25,838 nt of DNA from JAQIBY01 sp034658655 (GTDB lineage: Bacteria > Bacteroidota > Bacteroidia > Bacteroidales > ML635J-15), in the NCBI GenBank assembly GCA_034658655.1, contig JAYEFQ010000012.1:1-25838 (forward strand). Direction: 5' to 3'. The position numbers and the translations under genes are program-made. Under the pieces are notes generated by a model, which was given only the letters and a program-made list of their open reading frames with translations, ran no database searches and was not told the DNA's origin. Positions 1 through 6,745 of this stretch are shown piece by piece (position 1 is the stretch's first letter; the number at the start of each line of letters is the position of its first letter).

Positions 1-52
1 AAAAAGGGCGATGACAAAAAGTCAAATTAAGCAGAGTGTCATCTACCTTTTT
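1..52. terminator. Imperfect inverted repeat, possible bidirectional terminator
   Basis: Bases 1-16 and 37-52 are inverted copies matching at 14 of 16 positions, with cores GATGACA and TGTCATC. They are separated by 20 bases, and the outer ends are an A run and a T run (CCTTTTT). A hairpin with a 3' T tract on either strand would suit a bidirectional terminator for a gene left of the window. It could equally be one more of the intergenic repeats that fill the next 580 bases. Confidence 0.4.
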
Positions 53-350
53 CCCATCCCGTAAGGCATGGCGGTTATTTCGAGCCGCTAGCCAGTGGTG
101 AGAAATCTGTGAGAAGAAAGTACTAAATACGTGAAACAATATTTTTGTAAGAGACGAAGGAACGCAACGAAAATATAATGTTGAACCATCCCGCTGTATA
201 GCGGGATACCAAATTCAAAATTTAAAAATTCAAATAACAAACAAATCTCAAACTCCAAACGATTGCATTGTGCTAAAACTGCTGAAAGAATCTTAATGAA
301 AACCTTAATTTCCTTAATGCCTTAATGGTGAAAAGAAATCCATAGCATCT
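53..350. repeat. Gene-free mosaic of short intergenic repeat motifs
   Basis: I see no credible coding region here. Recognisable pieces are a short inverted segment around 78-113 (TTATTTCGAGC paired loosely with GTGAGAAATC), a perfect 8-bp hairpin at 188-207 (ATCCCGCT, loop GTAT, AGCGGGAT), an A/C-rich run at 210-260, and four CTTAAT-type units at about 292-327. Such motifs look like the dispersed intergenic repeats common in Bacteroidota, but that is inference from style. No tRNA or other RNA gene was found. Confidence 0.5.
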
Positions 351-390
351 ATGTTTCCAGAAAGCTTTCGGAACGTATCTTCGATTTTTT

Positions 391-583
391 CCATCGAATG
401 ACCATCATTTTCCCTTTCCCATCGAATGACCATCGTTTTCCTTTTTCAATTGAATGACCATCGTTGTTCCCTTTTCCATCGAATGACAATCGTTTTCCTT
501 TTTCAATTGAATGACAATCGTTGTTCCCTTTTCCATCGAATGACAATCGTTTTCCTTTTTCAATTGAATGACAATCGTTTTCC
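391..583. repeat. 57-bp higher-order tandem repeat made of 28/29-bp monomers
   Basis: Seven monomers begin at 391, 419, 447, 476, 504, 533 and 561. They alternate between a type starting CCATCGAATGAC and a type starting CAATTGAATGAC, so the true period is 57 bp (28+29). Later copies are nearly identical and the first is the most diverged. Because 57 is divisible by 3, all reading frames stay open and give spurious repetitive ORFs on both strands. The array ends 10 bases from the stop codon of the minus-strand lipoprotein gene. There are no spacers, so this is a satellite and not a CRISPR array. Confidence 0.9.
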
Positions 584-593
584 AAACCTAACC

Positions 594-1772
594 TCACAAA
601 CTTTCGGTATATTTCAAAATTAGTCTCACCATTAGTTCGTTGAGTAATTCCACCTCATATTCTCCAACACTGGGTTCTAAATGTTCGTTCCCGATGCCGC
701 TGTCGTTAGTAATGAAAACATAGGTGCCGTTTGTAAGCATTGAAAATGTTCGCAGCAAATATTCTGTATTGTTATCAATTCCACTTGCTGAAATCGGAAT
801 AATTTTAATGCCTTTTTTGGCATACGATTCAATGGAATTTTGCAATTCATCAATTACATCCTGTGTGTAATGCGGGGGAGCATCTAATATTAAAAATGCA
901 ATGCGTGCTAATGCATCATCTGACCATTGCAATTCTGTTAGACAGGTGTTTAGTGCGGTATGCACTGCTTCAGGATAATCGCCTCCGCCACCTGCAGATT
1001 GTTGATTAATAAAACTAATGGTATTATGGATATTGCCATCAAATTGAGAAAAACGGGTTACATAGTCATCGGCTTCATCTCGGTAAAATACGGTCCCTGT
1101 ATAAATGTCAGCGGCTGCGTTTTGTGATTCTACCGATTGAATAACATCTTGCAAATCATCTTTCAGAAATTCTAATTCATCGCTCATTGATCCGGTTGCA
1201 TCAACAATAAATGCCAGTTCAACCCGCTGCGATGTGTTGTTCGGAATGTTGATTGATATCTCGTTTGTCCCATTTTCAAACATTCCAACGGAATATGTGC
1301 TTTCAAAATCTTCAATTTGTATTGTCAAATCATTGATGGTTTCACTTTCGCTTTGGTAAGGTGAATACCATAATTCTGCTTTTCCATAGTTATCGGTTTT
1401 GCTTTCCCATTGTATTGTTCCGTTTCTGTATAATTTAACTGATTGATTTCGTAGTAATTCTCCGGTTTCATTGCTTAATATGACTGATATTCTGTGATCC
1501 GTAAATATTGTCCAATAATCTGGCAGGTCGGAATAATCTTGCGTGTTAAGCAAATTCCTCCAGAAACACCAGTTGTCAAGATCGTTCCATTCGCCTGCAG
1601 TAATAAGCCCTGATTGTTCATTTCCTCCATTGGGATCGTTTAATTCACCTTCTGAAGAGGAGCCATCAGTTGATGAAAAAGTACTGGATTCTGAAAAGAA
1701 GGGATCACCCTCATCTTTAGTACATGAAAATAAAAATAAGGCAACAAGTGAGATTAATACAATTCGTTTCAT
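594..1772 (-). CDS. VWA-domain lipoprotein
   Basis: The 392-aa product starts with a lipoprotein signal peptide (basic MKR, hydrophobic stretch, lipobox LFSC with the lipidated Cys at 17). A Ser/Asp/Gly-rich linker follows, then a conserved-looking beta-rich middle (AGEWNDLDNW onward, residues ~60-180). The C-terminal half, from ~187, is a von Willebrand factor A fold: VELAFIVDATGSMSDE carries a DxTGS metal-site (MIDAS) motif, followed by GGGGDYPEAV and LILDAPPHY. Such proteins are exported and anchored in the outer or inner membrane and probably bind a protein ligand through the metal. The partner cannot be told from context. The ATG at 1772 gives the signal peptide. A 7-of-8 match to the -7 box (TAATTTCG on the minus strand, plus 1804-1811) lies upstream. 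The gene appears monocistronic. Confidence 0.85.
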   Translation of the reverse strand: MKRIVLISLVALFLFSCTKDEGDPFFSESSTFSSTDGSSSEGELNDPNGGNEQSGLITAGEWNDLDNWCFWRNLLNTQDYSDLPDYWTIFTDHRISVILSNETGELLRNQSVKLYRNGTIQWESKTDNYGKAELWYSPYQSESETINDLTIQIEDFESTYSVGMFENGTNEISINIPNNTSQRVELAFIVDATGSMSDELEFLKDDLQDVIQSVESQNAAADIYTGTVFYRDEADDYVTRFSQFDGNIHNTISFINQQSAGGGGDYPEAVHTALNTCLTELQWSDDALARIAFLILDAPPHYTQDVIDELQNSIESYAKKGIKIIPISASGIDNNTEYLLRTFSMLTNGTYVFITNDSGIGNEHLEPSVGEYEVELLNELMVRLILKYTESL

Positions 1773-1833
1773 AGGTTTGTGTTTTATTTATGAACGAATT
1801 TACGAAATTATTATTTTACTTTTGAAAATATTT

Positions 1834-2085
1834 TCAACTTGTTAATCGCTCTAATTCAGCAAGGTTTCGCAGCGCTTCATCACGGGTGTTTCCACAATAT
1901 TCAGGGTCGGCTTTAAAATCACTGCAAACTTTGGGATAATCAGGGCTGTTATGAATTTTGCAATGTCCATTATCATTAAGATTGACACAGCGCACCCCGG
2001 CAGGTTTTCCCTTAGGCATTCCGGGAATCGGTGAGGAAATTGAAATTGCAATGCAGCAGGCTGCACATCCGGGGCGACATTTCAT
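1834..2085 (-). CDS. YkgJ-family cysteine cluster protein
   Basis: This is a small 83-aa protein, MKCRPGCAACC onward, with eight or so cysteines. The CxxxCxxCC core sits at the N-terminus, followed by SPIPGMPKGKPAGVRC and CKIHNSPDYPKVCSDF. That pattern is the CxxCxxCC (YkgJ, PF03692) family, thought to bind a zinc or iron ion; its biochemical role is unknown. I chose the ATG at 2085 over an upstream TTG at 2127. The ATG puts the cluster at the usual N-terminal position, and a CTTTGCA promoter-like sequence lies only about 10 bases upstream. It sits 72 bp downstream of miaA on the same strand. Confidence 0.8.
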   Translation of the reverse strand: MKCRPGCAACCIAISISSPIPGMPKGKPAGVRCVNLNDNGHCKIHNSPDYPKVCSDFKADPEYCGNTRDEALRNLAELERLTS

Positions 2086-2157
2086 GCTTTTTTTTGCAAA
2101 GATGAAGTAAATTTGTGATTTTTCCAAAGGATATAAGCATGACGAAAAAATAGGATA

Positions 2158-3066
2158 TTACGGATAAGTTTCAATTCGTTTAATCATCCCATCAACATCA
2201 TCTGGGTGAAACCATTGCATGGCTTTGTAGCGTTTTAACCAATTGATTTGCTTCCTTGCGTATTGTCTTGTGTTTTTTCGGATAAGATGGATTGCTTCGT
2301 CTTTAGAAACCTTTCCGTCGAAATATTGAAAAAACTCTCGATACCCTATGCTTTTGAGAGCTATTAATCCTTGGTGAGGATGCAATTGTCTGGCTTCATT
2401 CTCTAAACCTTGCTCCAGCATGATGTCTATGCGTTTGTCAATGCGTTCATAAAGTGTTTCTCTCGGAATTTCTAATCCGATCATTAAAATATCAAAATCA
2501 CGCGATTTAATCTGTCGGGTATGAAAGCTGCTAAAGGGTTTCCCGCTGGAAAGACAAACTTCAATGGCACGAATTACCCGTTTCGGATTATTTCTGTCAA
2601 TGCGTTGATATGACACCGGATCAAGCTTTTCTAGCTGGGTGAGTAGGGGAGACAGTCCTTTGCTTTCATGTTGTTGGATTAGGTGCTCCCGTATTTTCAT
2701 ATCAGGATCGGGAATATCATCAATCCCATACAGTACGGCATTAAGATACATGCCTGAACCACCAACCATTAGCAATAAATTATGGCTTTCAAATAATCTG
2801 CTTGATAAATTTACAATATCTTGCTCAAACATGCTGACATTGTAATAATCATGGATTGAAAGTTTCCCGATAAAATGATGTTTGATACGTTGTAACTCAG
2901 TATATTCAGGAACGGCTGTACCGATTTTCATTTCCTTGTATATTTGCCGGCTATCACAGGAAATTATTTCTGTCTTAAAATGCTCTGCAATTTGAAGACT
3001 GCATCTAGTTTTTCCTACAGCTGTAGGCCCGCTGATGCTGAGCATTATTTTTCGTTTTTTGCTCAC
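2158..3066 (-). CDS. miaA: tRNA dimethylallyltransferase
   Basis: MiaA transfers a dimethylallyl group from DMAPP to N6 of A37 in tRNAs that read codons starting with U. The 302-aa product is standard length. It has the P-loop GPTAVGKT (residues 13-20), the substrate motif DSRQIYKEMKIGTA (from 37), HHFIG, VGGSGMYLNAV near 101, and a C-terminal RQYARKQINWLKR segment. The start is a GTG at 3066 that overlaps the TAG stop of the upstream gene by one base, implying translational coupling. An internal ATG at 3045 would leave only five residues before the P-loop and is less likely. It is the second gene of a two-gene unit with the TnpR-like gene. Confidence 0.96.
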   Translation of the reverse strand: MSKKRKIMLSISGPTAVGKTRCSLQIAEHFKTEIISCDSRQIYKEMKIGTAVPEYTELQRIKHHFIGKLSIHDYYNVSMFEQDIVNLSSRLFESHNLLLMVGGSGMYLNAVLYGIDDIPDPDMKIREHLIQQHESKGLSPLLTQLEKLDPVSYQRIDRNNPKRVIRAIEVCLSSGKPFSSFHTRQIKSRDFDILMIGLEIPRETLYERIDKRIDIMLEQGLENEARQLHPHQGLIALKSIGYREFFQYFDGKVSKDEAIHLIRKNTRQYARKQINWLKRYKAMQWFHPDDVDGMIKRIETYP

Positions 3067-3596
3067 TATAAATCGTAATCATCAATATTATCGAAACCTT
3101 CTGAAAAATCGTCATCGAATTCATCAAAATCATCCGGCAATAAATCGTCCACATTCAGAACATCGTCAATTACTTGCATTTTGGGAGCTTCTCCTTCTGA
3201 AAAGCTACATATCGGATAATTTTGTTTCGCTTCTTTGGGGGTCATTGGTCGGATTTCTACTAGCTCAATGAACATCATTCTAACCGAAAAGAAATCAAAA
3301 AGATAGAGTAATCGTTGATTCGCTTTGCTAATTAAATCCTTTAATCGGACATCTTTCATGAAATATGGTTTGTCATCTTCATCACCGGCTTTATCCATAT
3401 CAATCATGCTGATTTCTTCTTCTCTTTCCCAGCCTTTATTACTCAAGTAAAAACTTGTCATTTGTGCAAAATCAAAATCGCAGGCCGCTTGTATGCCCAT
3501 GTGTAAATCGTAAAAGCGCTTTTCGTCAGGGATTTCAATATCTCTGATAAAATCTTTGCTTTCTGTTGATAATATTCTGAATTTGTAAATATTCAT
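3066..3596 (-). CDS. pRiA4b ORF-3 / IS1096 passenger TnpR-like family protein
   Basis: The 176-aa product begins MNIYKFRILSTESKDFIRDIEI and contains FYDLHMGIQAACDFD, MTSFYLSNKGWEREEEI and LLYLFDFFSVRMMFIELVEI. This matches the plasmid pRiA4b ORF-3-like fold (PF07929), often labelled IS1096 passenger TnpR-like protein. The tail, from about residue 145, is strongly acidic (runs of D and E). Members commonly lie next to miaA in Bacteroidota, as here, so the transposon name is historical and there is no sign of a mobile element. Function is unknown. A TAAATTTG -7 match on the minus strand (3667-3674) could drive this gene and miaA with a leader of about 65 nt. Confidence 0.8.
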   Translation of the reverse strand: MNIYKFRILSTESKDFIRDIEIPDEKRFYDLHMGIQAACDFDFAQMTSFYLSNKGWEREEEISMIDMDKAGDEDDKPYFMKDVRLKDLISKANQRLLYLFDFFSVRMMFIELVEIRPMTPKEAKQNYPICSFSEGEAPKMQVIDDVLNVDDLLPDDFDEFDDDFSEGFDNIDDYDL

Positions 3597-3700
3597 AATG
3601 CATGCTTTTTATACTCATGTTTTAAGTCAGTGTAAAAAGATAACAATCTTTCGCTGATACTTATTACAAATTTAACAAAATTTTCTTGTTATTCATATTT

Positions 3701-4068
3701 TCTTGCGCGTCCAACTCCATTAGTTTTTCTTTGCGAAATTTTGCTCCTTTGCGTCTCTCTGCGTTACTTTTCCTTACGCGTCAAACTCCTTTTAATTTCC
3801 CTTTGCGTTACCTTTTTATACGCGTCCAATTCCTGTTAGTTCTTCTTTGCGAAACTTTGCCCCTTTGCGAACCTCTGCGTTACTTTCCCCTACGCGTCCA
3901 ACTCCTTTTAATTTCCCTTTGCGCTACTTTACCTACGCGTCAAACTTCTGTTAGTTCTTTTTTGCGAAACTTTGCCCCTTTGCGTCTCTCTGCGTTACTT
4001 TCCCCAACGCGTCAAGTTCCTTTTAATTTCCCTTTGCGTTACTTTCCCCTACGCGTCAAACTCCTGTT
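3701..4068. repeat. ~115-bp higher-order tandem repeat rich in CTTTGCG
   Basis: ACGCGTC (GCGCGTC in the first copy) recurs at 3705, 3776, 3820, 3892, 3935, 4006 and 4051, so blocks of 71-72 bp alternate with blocks of 43-45 bp. The combined period is 115-116 bp, with about three copies. Each block contains CTTTGCG or TTTGCGA units; read on the minus strand these are CGCAAAG units separated by short fillers. Long blocks hold CTGTTAGTTCTT and short blocks hold CTTTTAATTTCCC. The array ends about 9 bases from the stop codon of the acyl-CoA reductase. The plus-strand ORF across it is a by-product of the repeats. Confidence 0.88.
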
Positions 4069-4076
4069 TATTTATG

Positions 4077-5087
4077 CTACAAATTCAGTAAAAACTCCAT
4101 GCTATCAACATTATCAGCAAAAGTATCCAAGCCGGGTTTTTGGCATGTTCCAAGTGGAATGCGCTCCGGAATGCCCTCCATATCACTGCTAATGCATTGA
4201 ATTGAATCGCTGAGTAAGCTTAGCTCTGATTGGAGCGAATCAATGCTTTTATATCGCTCATAATGCAATACGCTCAAAGGCGATGCTAAATCTGACTGTT
4301 CCCGAAGCAATAAGAAATCATTGTCAAGATGAACTTGCAGATCCATCAATAAAATCGCTTTTTGATAAATATAATTATTCATATATTTGGAATGCTCCAT
4401 AAGATGCGACCAGGATTCACAGGCGTCGAGTATTTTTGTTACATCATAATCTTCTGGAACATATAGTTTTGATACACTACGGCATCCCAATCCAAAATAC
4501 ATAAAAATATCATCGCAAAGCGCGTTTAATTGAGCAGGTGTTTCTTTTCCGCTTAAAACTGCAATTGCATTTCTGTTTTTACGTATGATGTGTGGAAGTT
4601 TTTCGAAATATTGCTCAAAATATCGAGCCGAATTGTTGCTTCCTGTTGCAATAATGGCATCGGTATTCTTGAATAATTCAGTCTCAAAGATAACTTGCTC
4701 GTGAATTTCCGGCATGAATTCACTAAGTTTACGGATAATCATTTTTGGCAATACCATGTCCTTTGATGAACGTTTAACAATGGCTTTATGTCCGCTAAGG
4801 ATAACCATTAAAAGATCATGCATGCCGACAATCGGTATATTTCCCGCCATAATAATTCCCACTCGCTTAATATCGGGCTTTCCGAAGGAATAATTTTTTG
4901 CGAATTCAGATAAATTGTCTAAACTCAATAATTTGCCCCAATATGTTAGTGTTTGAATGCAGAACGATTTCGTAAACCAAGGATTTTCTTGTTCAGCACG
5001 CAAAATGTCCTGCATTATATCATCATGAGCTTCAGGTTCAGCGATGCACTTTCCAAGTTTAGAAATTGCAATAATCTTTTTTTTCAT
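4077..5087 (-). CDS. LuxC-type acyl-CoA reductase
   Basis: The 336-aa product fits the acyl-CoA reductase (LuxC, PF05893) family, which reduces an acyl-CoA or acyl thioester to the aldehyde with NADPH through a cysteine thioester intermediate. Visible motifs are VGIIMAGNIPIVGMHD (~77-91), GHKAIVKRSSKD, DAIIATGSNNSARYF (~143-157) and GLGCRSVSK, where Cys202 is the likely nucleophile. It is the short Bacteroidota form and lacks the lux partner genes. It is the last gene of a three-gene unit, 9 bp after the CCC-motif gene. Its substrate is not evident; lipid or secondary metabolite synthesis is possible. The stop lies against the 115-bp satellite. Confidence 0.87.
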   Translation of the reverse strand: MKKKIIAISKLGKCIAEPEAHDDIMQDILRAEQENPWFTKSFCIQTLTYWGKLLSLDNLSEFAKNYSFGKPDIKRVGIIMAGNIPIVGMHDLLMVILSGHKAIVKRSSKDMVLPKMIIRKLSEFMPEIHEQVIFETELFKNTDAIIATGSNNSARYFEQYFEKLPHIIRKNRNAIAVLSGKETPAQLNALCDDIFMYFGLGCRSVSKLYVPEDYDVTKILDACESWSHLMEHSKYMNNYIYQKAILLMDLQVHLDNDFLLLREQSDLASPLSVLHYERYKSIDSLQSELSLLSDSIQCISSDMEGIPERIPLGTCQKPGLDTFADNVDSMEFLLNL

Positions 5088-5096
5088 AGTCAGATT

Positions 5097-5630
5097 TTAA
5101 TAGCCAGGATCCTGAATTATTTCATTCAGTTCTTGTATGGAGTTATTGATGTCAAAGAAATTTGCACCAGATGCCAAAATTATAATTTGTGCTATTGCCC
5201 AAATAACAGAAATTGAAAGCCCTATTATTGCTGTAATTTTACCAGCACGCATATTTTTATACGATGCCAAAGTAAATAATTCGGGATTTTCTATATAGAT
5301 ACGCTCTGCTTTAACGGACATCACAATCGCAATAATTCCTAATACAATACCACTTATGCCCCAGCAGCAGCAAAATGAAACAATGGAAATGATTCCCATT
5401 GCCAAGATTCCGCCTGAGTTTGGGAGCTTTTGTTGCATGAAATTCGATTTTTTCGATTGCGTTTGAGGTTCTGCTTTTGGTGGTGGGTTTTCAGATAATT
5501 CACCGGTTGTTGTGGTTTCAAATTGAATTCCATTGTTTGGTTCGGGAGCTTCAGCTTTTTCACCTTTGGAGGATTTTTCACCACTGAATTCAAATCCGTG
5601 ATTTTGTGTTTTCTTGTTTTGATTATCCAT
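5097..5630 (-). CDS. CCC-motif (DUF4190-like) membrane protein
   Basis: This 177-aa protein has a charged, Pro/Lys/Glu-rich N-terminal half (residues 1-70) with no signal peptide. Two hydrophobic segments follow, at ~75-100 and ~128-152. The first contains FCCCWGISGIVLGIIAIVMS, the hallmark of the CCC-motif membrane proteins related to DUF4190. Between them lies AGKITAIIGLSIS at the start of the second helix. Such proteins sit next to DUF2752 genes in many Bacteroidota, as here, 17 bp downstream. Function is unknown; a small inner-membrane pair is the simplest reading. Confidence 0.78.
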   Translation of the reverse strand: MDNQNKKTQNHGFEFSGEKSSKGEKAEAPEPNNGIQFETTTTGELSENPPPKAEPQTQSKKSNFMQQKLPNSGGILAMGIISIVSFCCCWGISGIVLGIIAIVMSVKAERIYIENPELFTLASYKNMRAGKITAIIGLSISVIWAIAQIIILASGANFFDINNSIQELNEIIQDPGY

Positions 5631-5647
5631 ATTACGGTTTTTTAATG

Positions 5648-5950
5648 CTATTGAATACGATATTGCGTGAATATTTTAATGAGATAACTAATTACGATAA
5701 TGGCTGTTGTAATAATAAATGATATTTTTAAATATTTAGCACCGTTTTTAAAATTAAAAATCAAATGTGAAAATAACAAACCAAAAGTGAAAATCATGGG
5801 AATTAATCCTGGATAAAGCTGAATACTTTCCCAAATGTTTCCTTTAAGTAATTCAATAATGGCTCTTTGCATGCCACACCCAGGGCAGTCTAATCCTGTG
5901 CTTGCCTTGAAATTACAGGTTCCCATATGTGACTCTAACCATTTAATCAT
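5648..5950 (-). CDS. DUF2752 membrane protein
   Basis: This 100-aa protein has the DUF2752 signature: CNFKASTGLDCPGCGMQRA near residues 12-30. The CPxCGxxR core is followed by two transmembrane helices (~47-66 and ~73-93). The family is small, membrane-bound and of unknown role; the cysteines suggest metal binding or redox. It is the first gene of the DUF2752/CCC/acyl-CoA reductase unit. An exact -7 box lies about 26 bp upstream on the minus strand. Confidence 0.85.
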   Translation of the reverse strand: MIKWLESHMGTCNFKASTGLDCPGCGMQRAIIELLKGNIWESIQLYPGLIPMIFTFGLLFSHLIFNFKNGAKYLKISFIITTAIIVISYLIKIFTQYRIQ

Positions 5951-5975
5951 CGATAATTTGCAGTTTCAGTCAAGT

Positions 5976-5983
5976 CAAAAATA
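5976..5983 (-). promoter_or_regulatory. -7 promoter element for the DUF2752 operon
   Basis: On the minus strand this reads TATTTTTG, an exact match to the Bacteroidota -7 consensus TAnnTTTG. It is 25 bp from the ATG at 5950, so the leader would be short. I could not place a clear -33 TTG. Confidence 0.5.
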
Positions 5984-6080
5984 ATAAAATTCTACAAATT
6001 TTATATCCTTGATTGGTTTTTTAACATGGATTTAAAAATTTTCTAAATATTGTGATGATTTGTTGATCAGAAAGATTTCG

Positions 6081-6088
6081 TATTTTTG
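6081..6088 (+). promoter_or_regulatory. -7 promoter element for aat-tilS
   Basis: TATTTTTG matches TAnnTTTG exactly, with a TTG at 6060-6062 suitably placed as the -33 element (18 bp between). The ATG of aat is only 5 bp downstream, at 6093, so the transcript would be leaderless or nearly so. Confidence 0.6.
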
Positions 6089-6092
6089 CAGC

Positions 6093-6740
6093 ATGCCAGT
6101 ATATCAATTGGACAAACAGATTCGCTTTCCGCATCCCGAATTGGCTGAATCCGACGGATTACTTGCCATTGGCGGCGATTTAAGTCCTGAACGATTGATT
6201 TTGGCGTATTCCAATGGAATTTTCCCATGGTATAATGTTGGCGACCCAATTCTTTGGTGGTCTCCCGATCCTAGAACTGTGCTTTTCCCAAAAGAATTTA
6301 AAGCATCTAAATCACTTAAACAGAGTATTCGAAAATTCAATTATCAGTTTAAACTAAATTCTAATTTTGAAGCAATCATCAAAGCATGTGCTACTGTTCC
6401 TCGTGAAGGGCAGGAGGGAACTTGGATAACTGATGAGATGTTGCATGCCTACAAGCTGCTAAATAAGAAAAATTATGCATTTTCAGTGGAAACATATTCA
6501 GATGGAGCATTGGTCGGTGGATTGTATGGTGTTAAAGTGGGTAGCGTGTTTTCCGGAGAGTCAATGTTTCATAAACAAAGGGATGCATCCAAAGCTGCCT
6601 TATATTTTCTCTGTTTGGTTGCGGATAAGCTTGGTGTTCAGATGATTGATGTGCAGCAGTCAACATCGCATATACTCAGTTTGGGTGCTAAAGATATGGC
6701 GAGAGATGATTTTTTACGTAACTTGGCAGCATTTCAGTGA
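6093..6740 (+). CDS. aat: Leucyl/phenylalanyl-tRNA-protein transferase
   Basis: Aat adds Leu or Phe from charged tRNA to N-terminal Arg or Lys of proteins, marking them for ClpS/ClpAP degradation (N-degron pathway), in the cytoplasm. The 215-aa product has the family motifs in order: GDLSPERLILAYSNGIFPWY, WWSPDPRTVLFP, GTWIT, GGLYGVKVG, FSGESMF and DVQQSTSHILSLGA. The start is the ATG at 6093 (MPVYQLDKQIRFP); an in-frame TTG at 6060 would lie inside the promoter. Its TGA overlaps or abuts the tilS start, so the two genes form an operon. Confidence 0.96.
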   Translation: MPVYQLDKQIRFPHPELAESDGLLAIGGDLSPERLILAYSNGIFPWYNVGDPILWWSPDPRTVLFPKEFKASKSLKQSIRKFNYQFKLNSNFEAIIKACATVPREGQEGTWITDEMLHAYKLLNKKNYAFSVETYSDGALVGGLYGVKVGSVFSGESMFHKQRDASKAALYFLCLVADKLGVQMIDVQQSTSHILSLGAKDMARDDFLRNLAAFQ

Positions 6741-6745
6741 AAATT

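Noticed and set aside
391..583. Possible CRISPR array from 28/29-bp repeats
   Set aside because: The units are directly joined with no unique spacers and no cas genes are nearby; it is a tandem satellite.
349..597. 82-codon minus-strand ORF with 19-residue repeats, starting GTG at the lipoprotein stop
   Set aside because: It exists only because the 57-bp satellite is a multiple of 3; a similar ORF appears on the other strand, and it has no domain or promoter.
3066..3596. Transposon passenger gene indicating a mobile element
   Set aside because: The family name is historical; the gene overlaps miaA by one base in a normal operon and has no transposase or terminal repeats around it.
3686..4192. 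168-codon plus-strand ORF
   Set aside because: It covers the 115-bp satellite and the antisense of the acyl-CoA reductase end; the protein is a repeat by-product.
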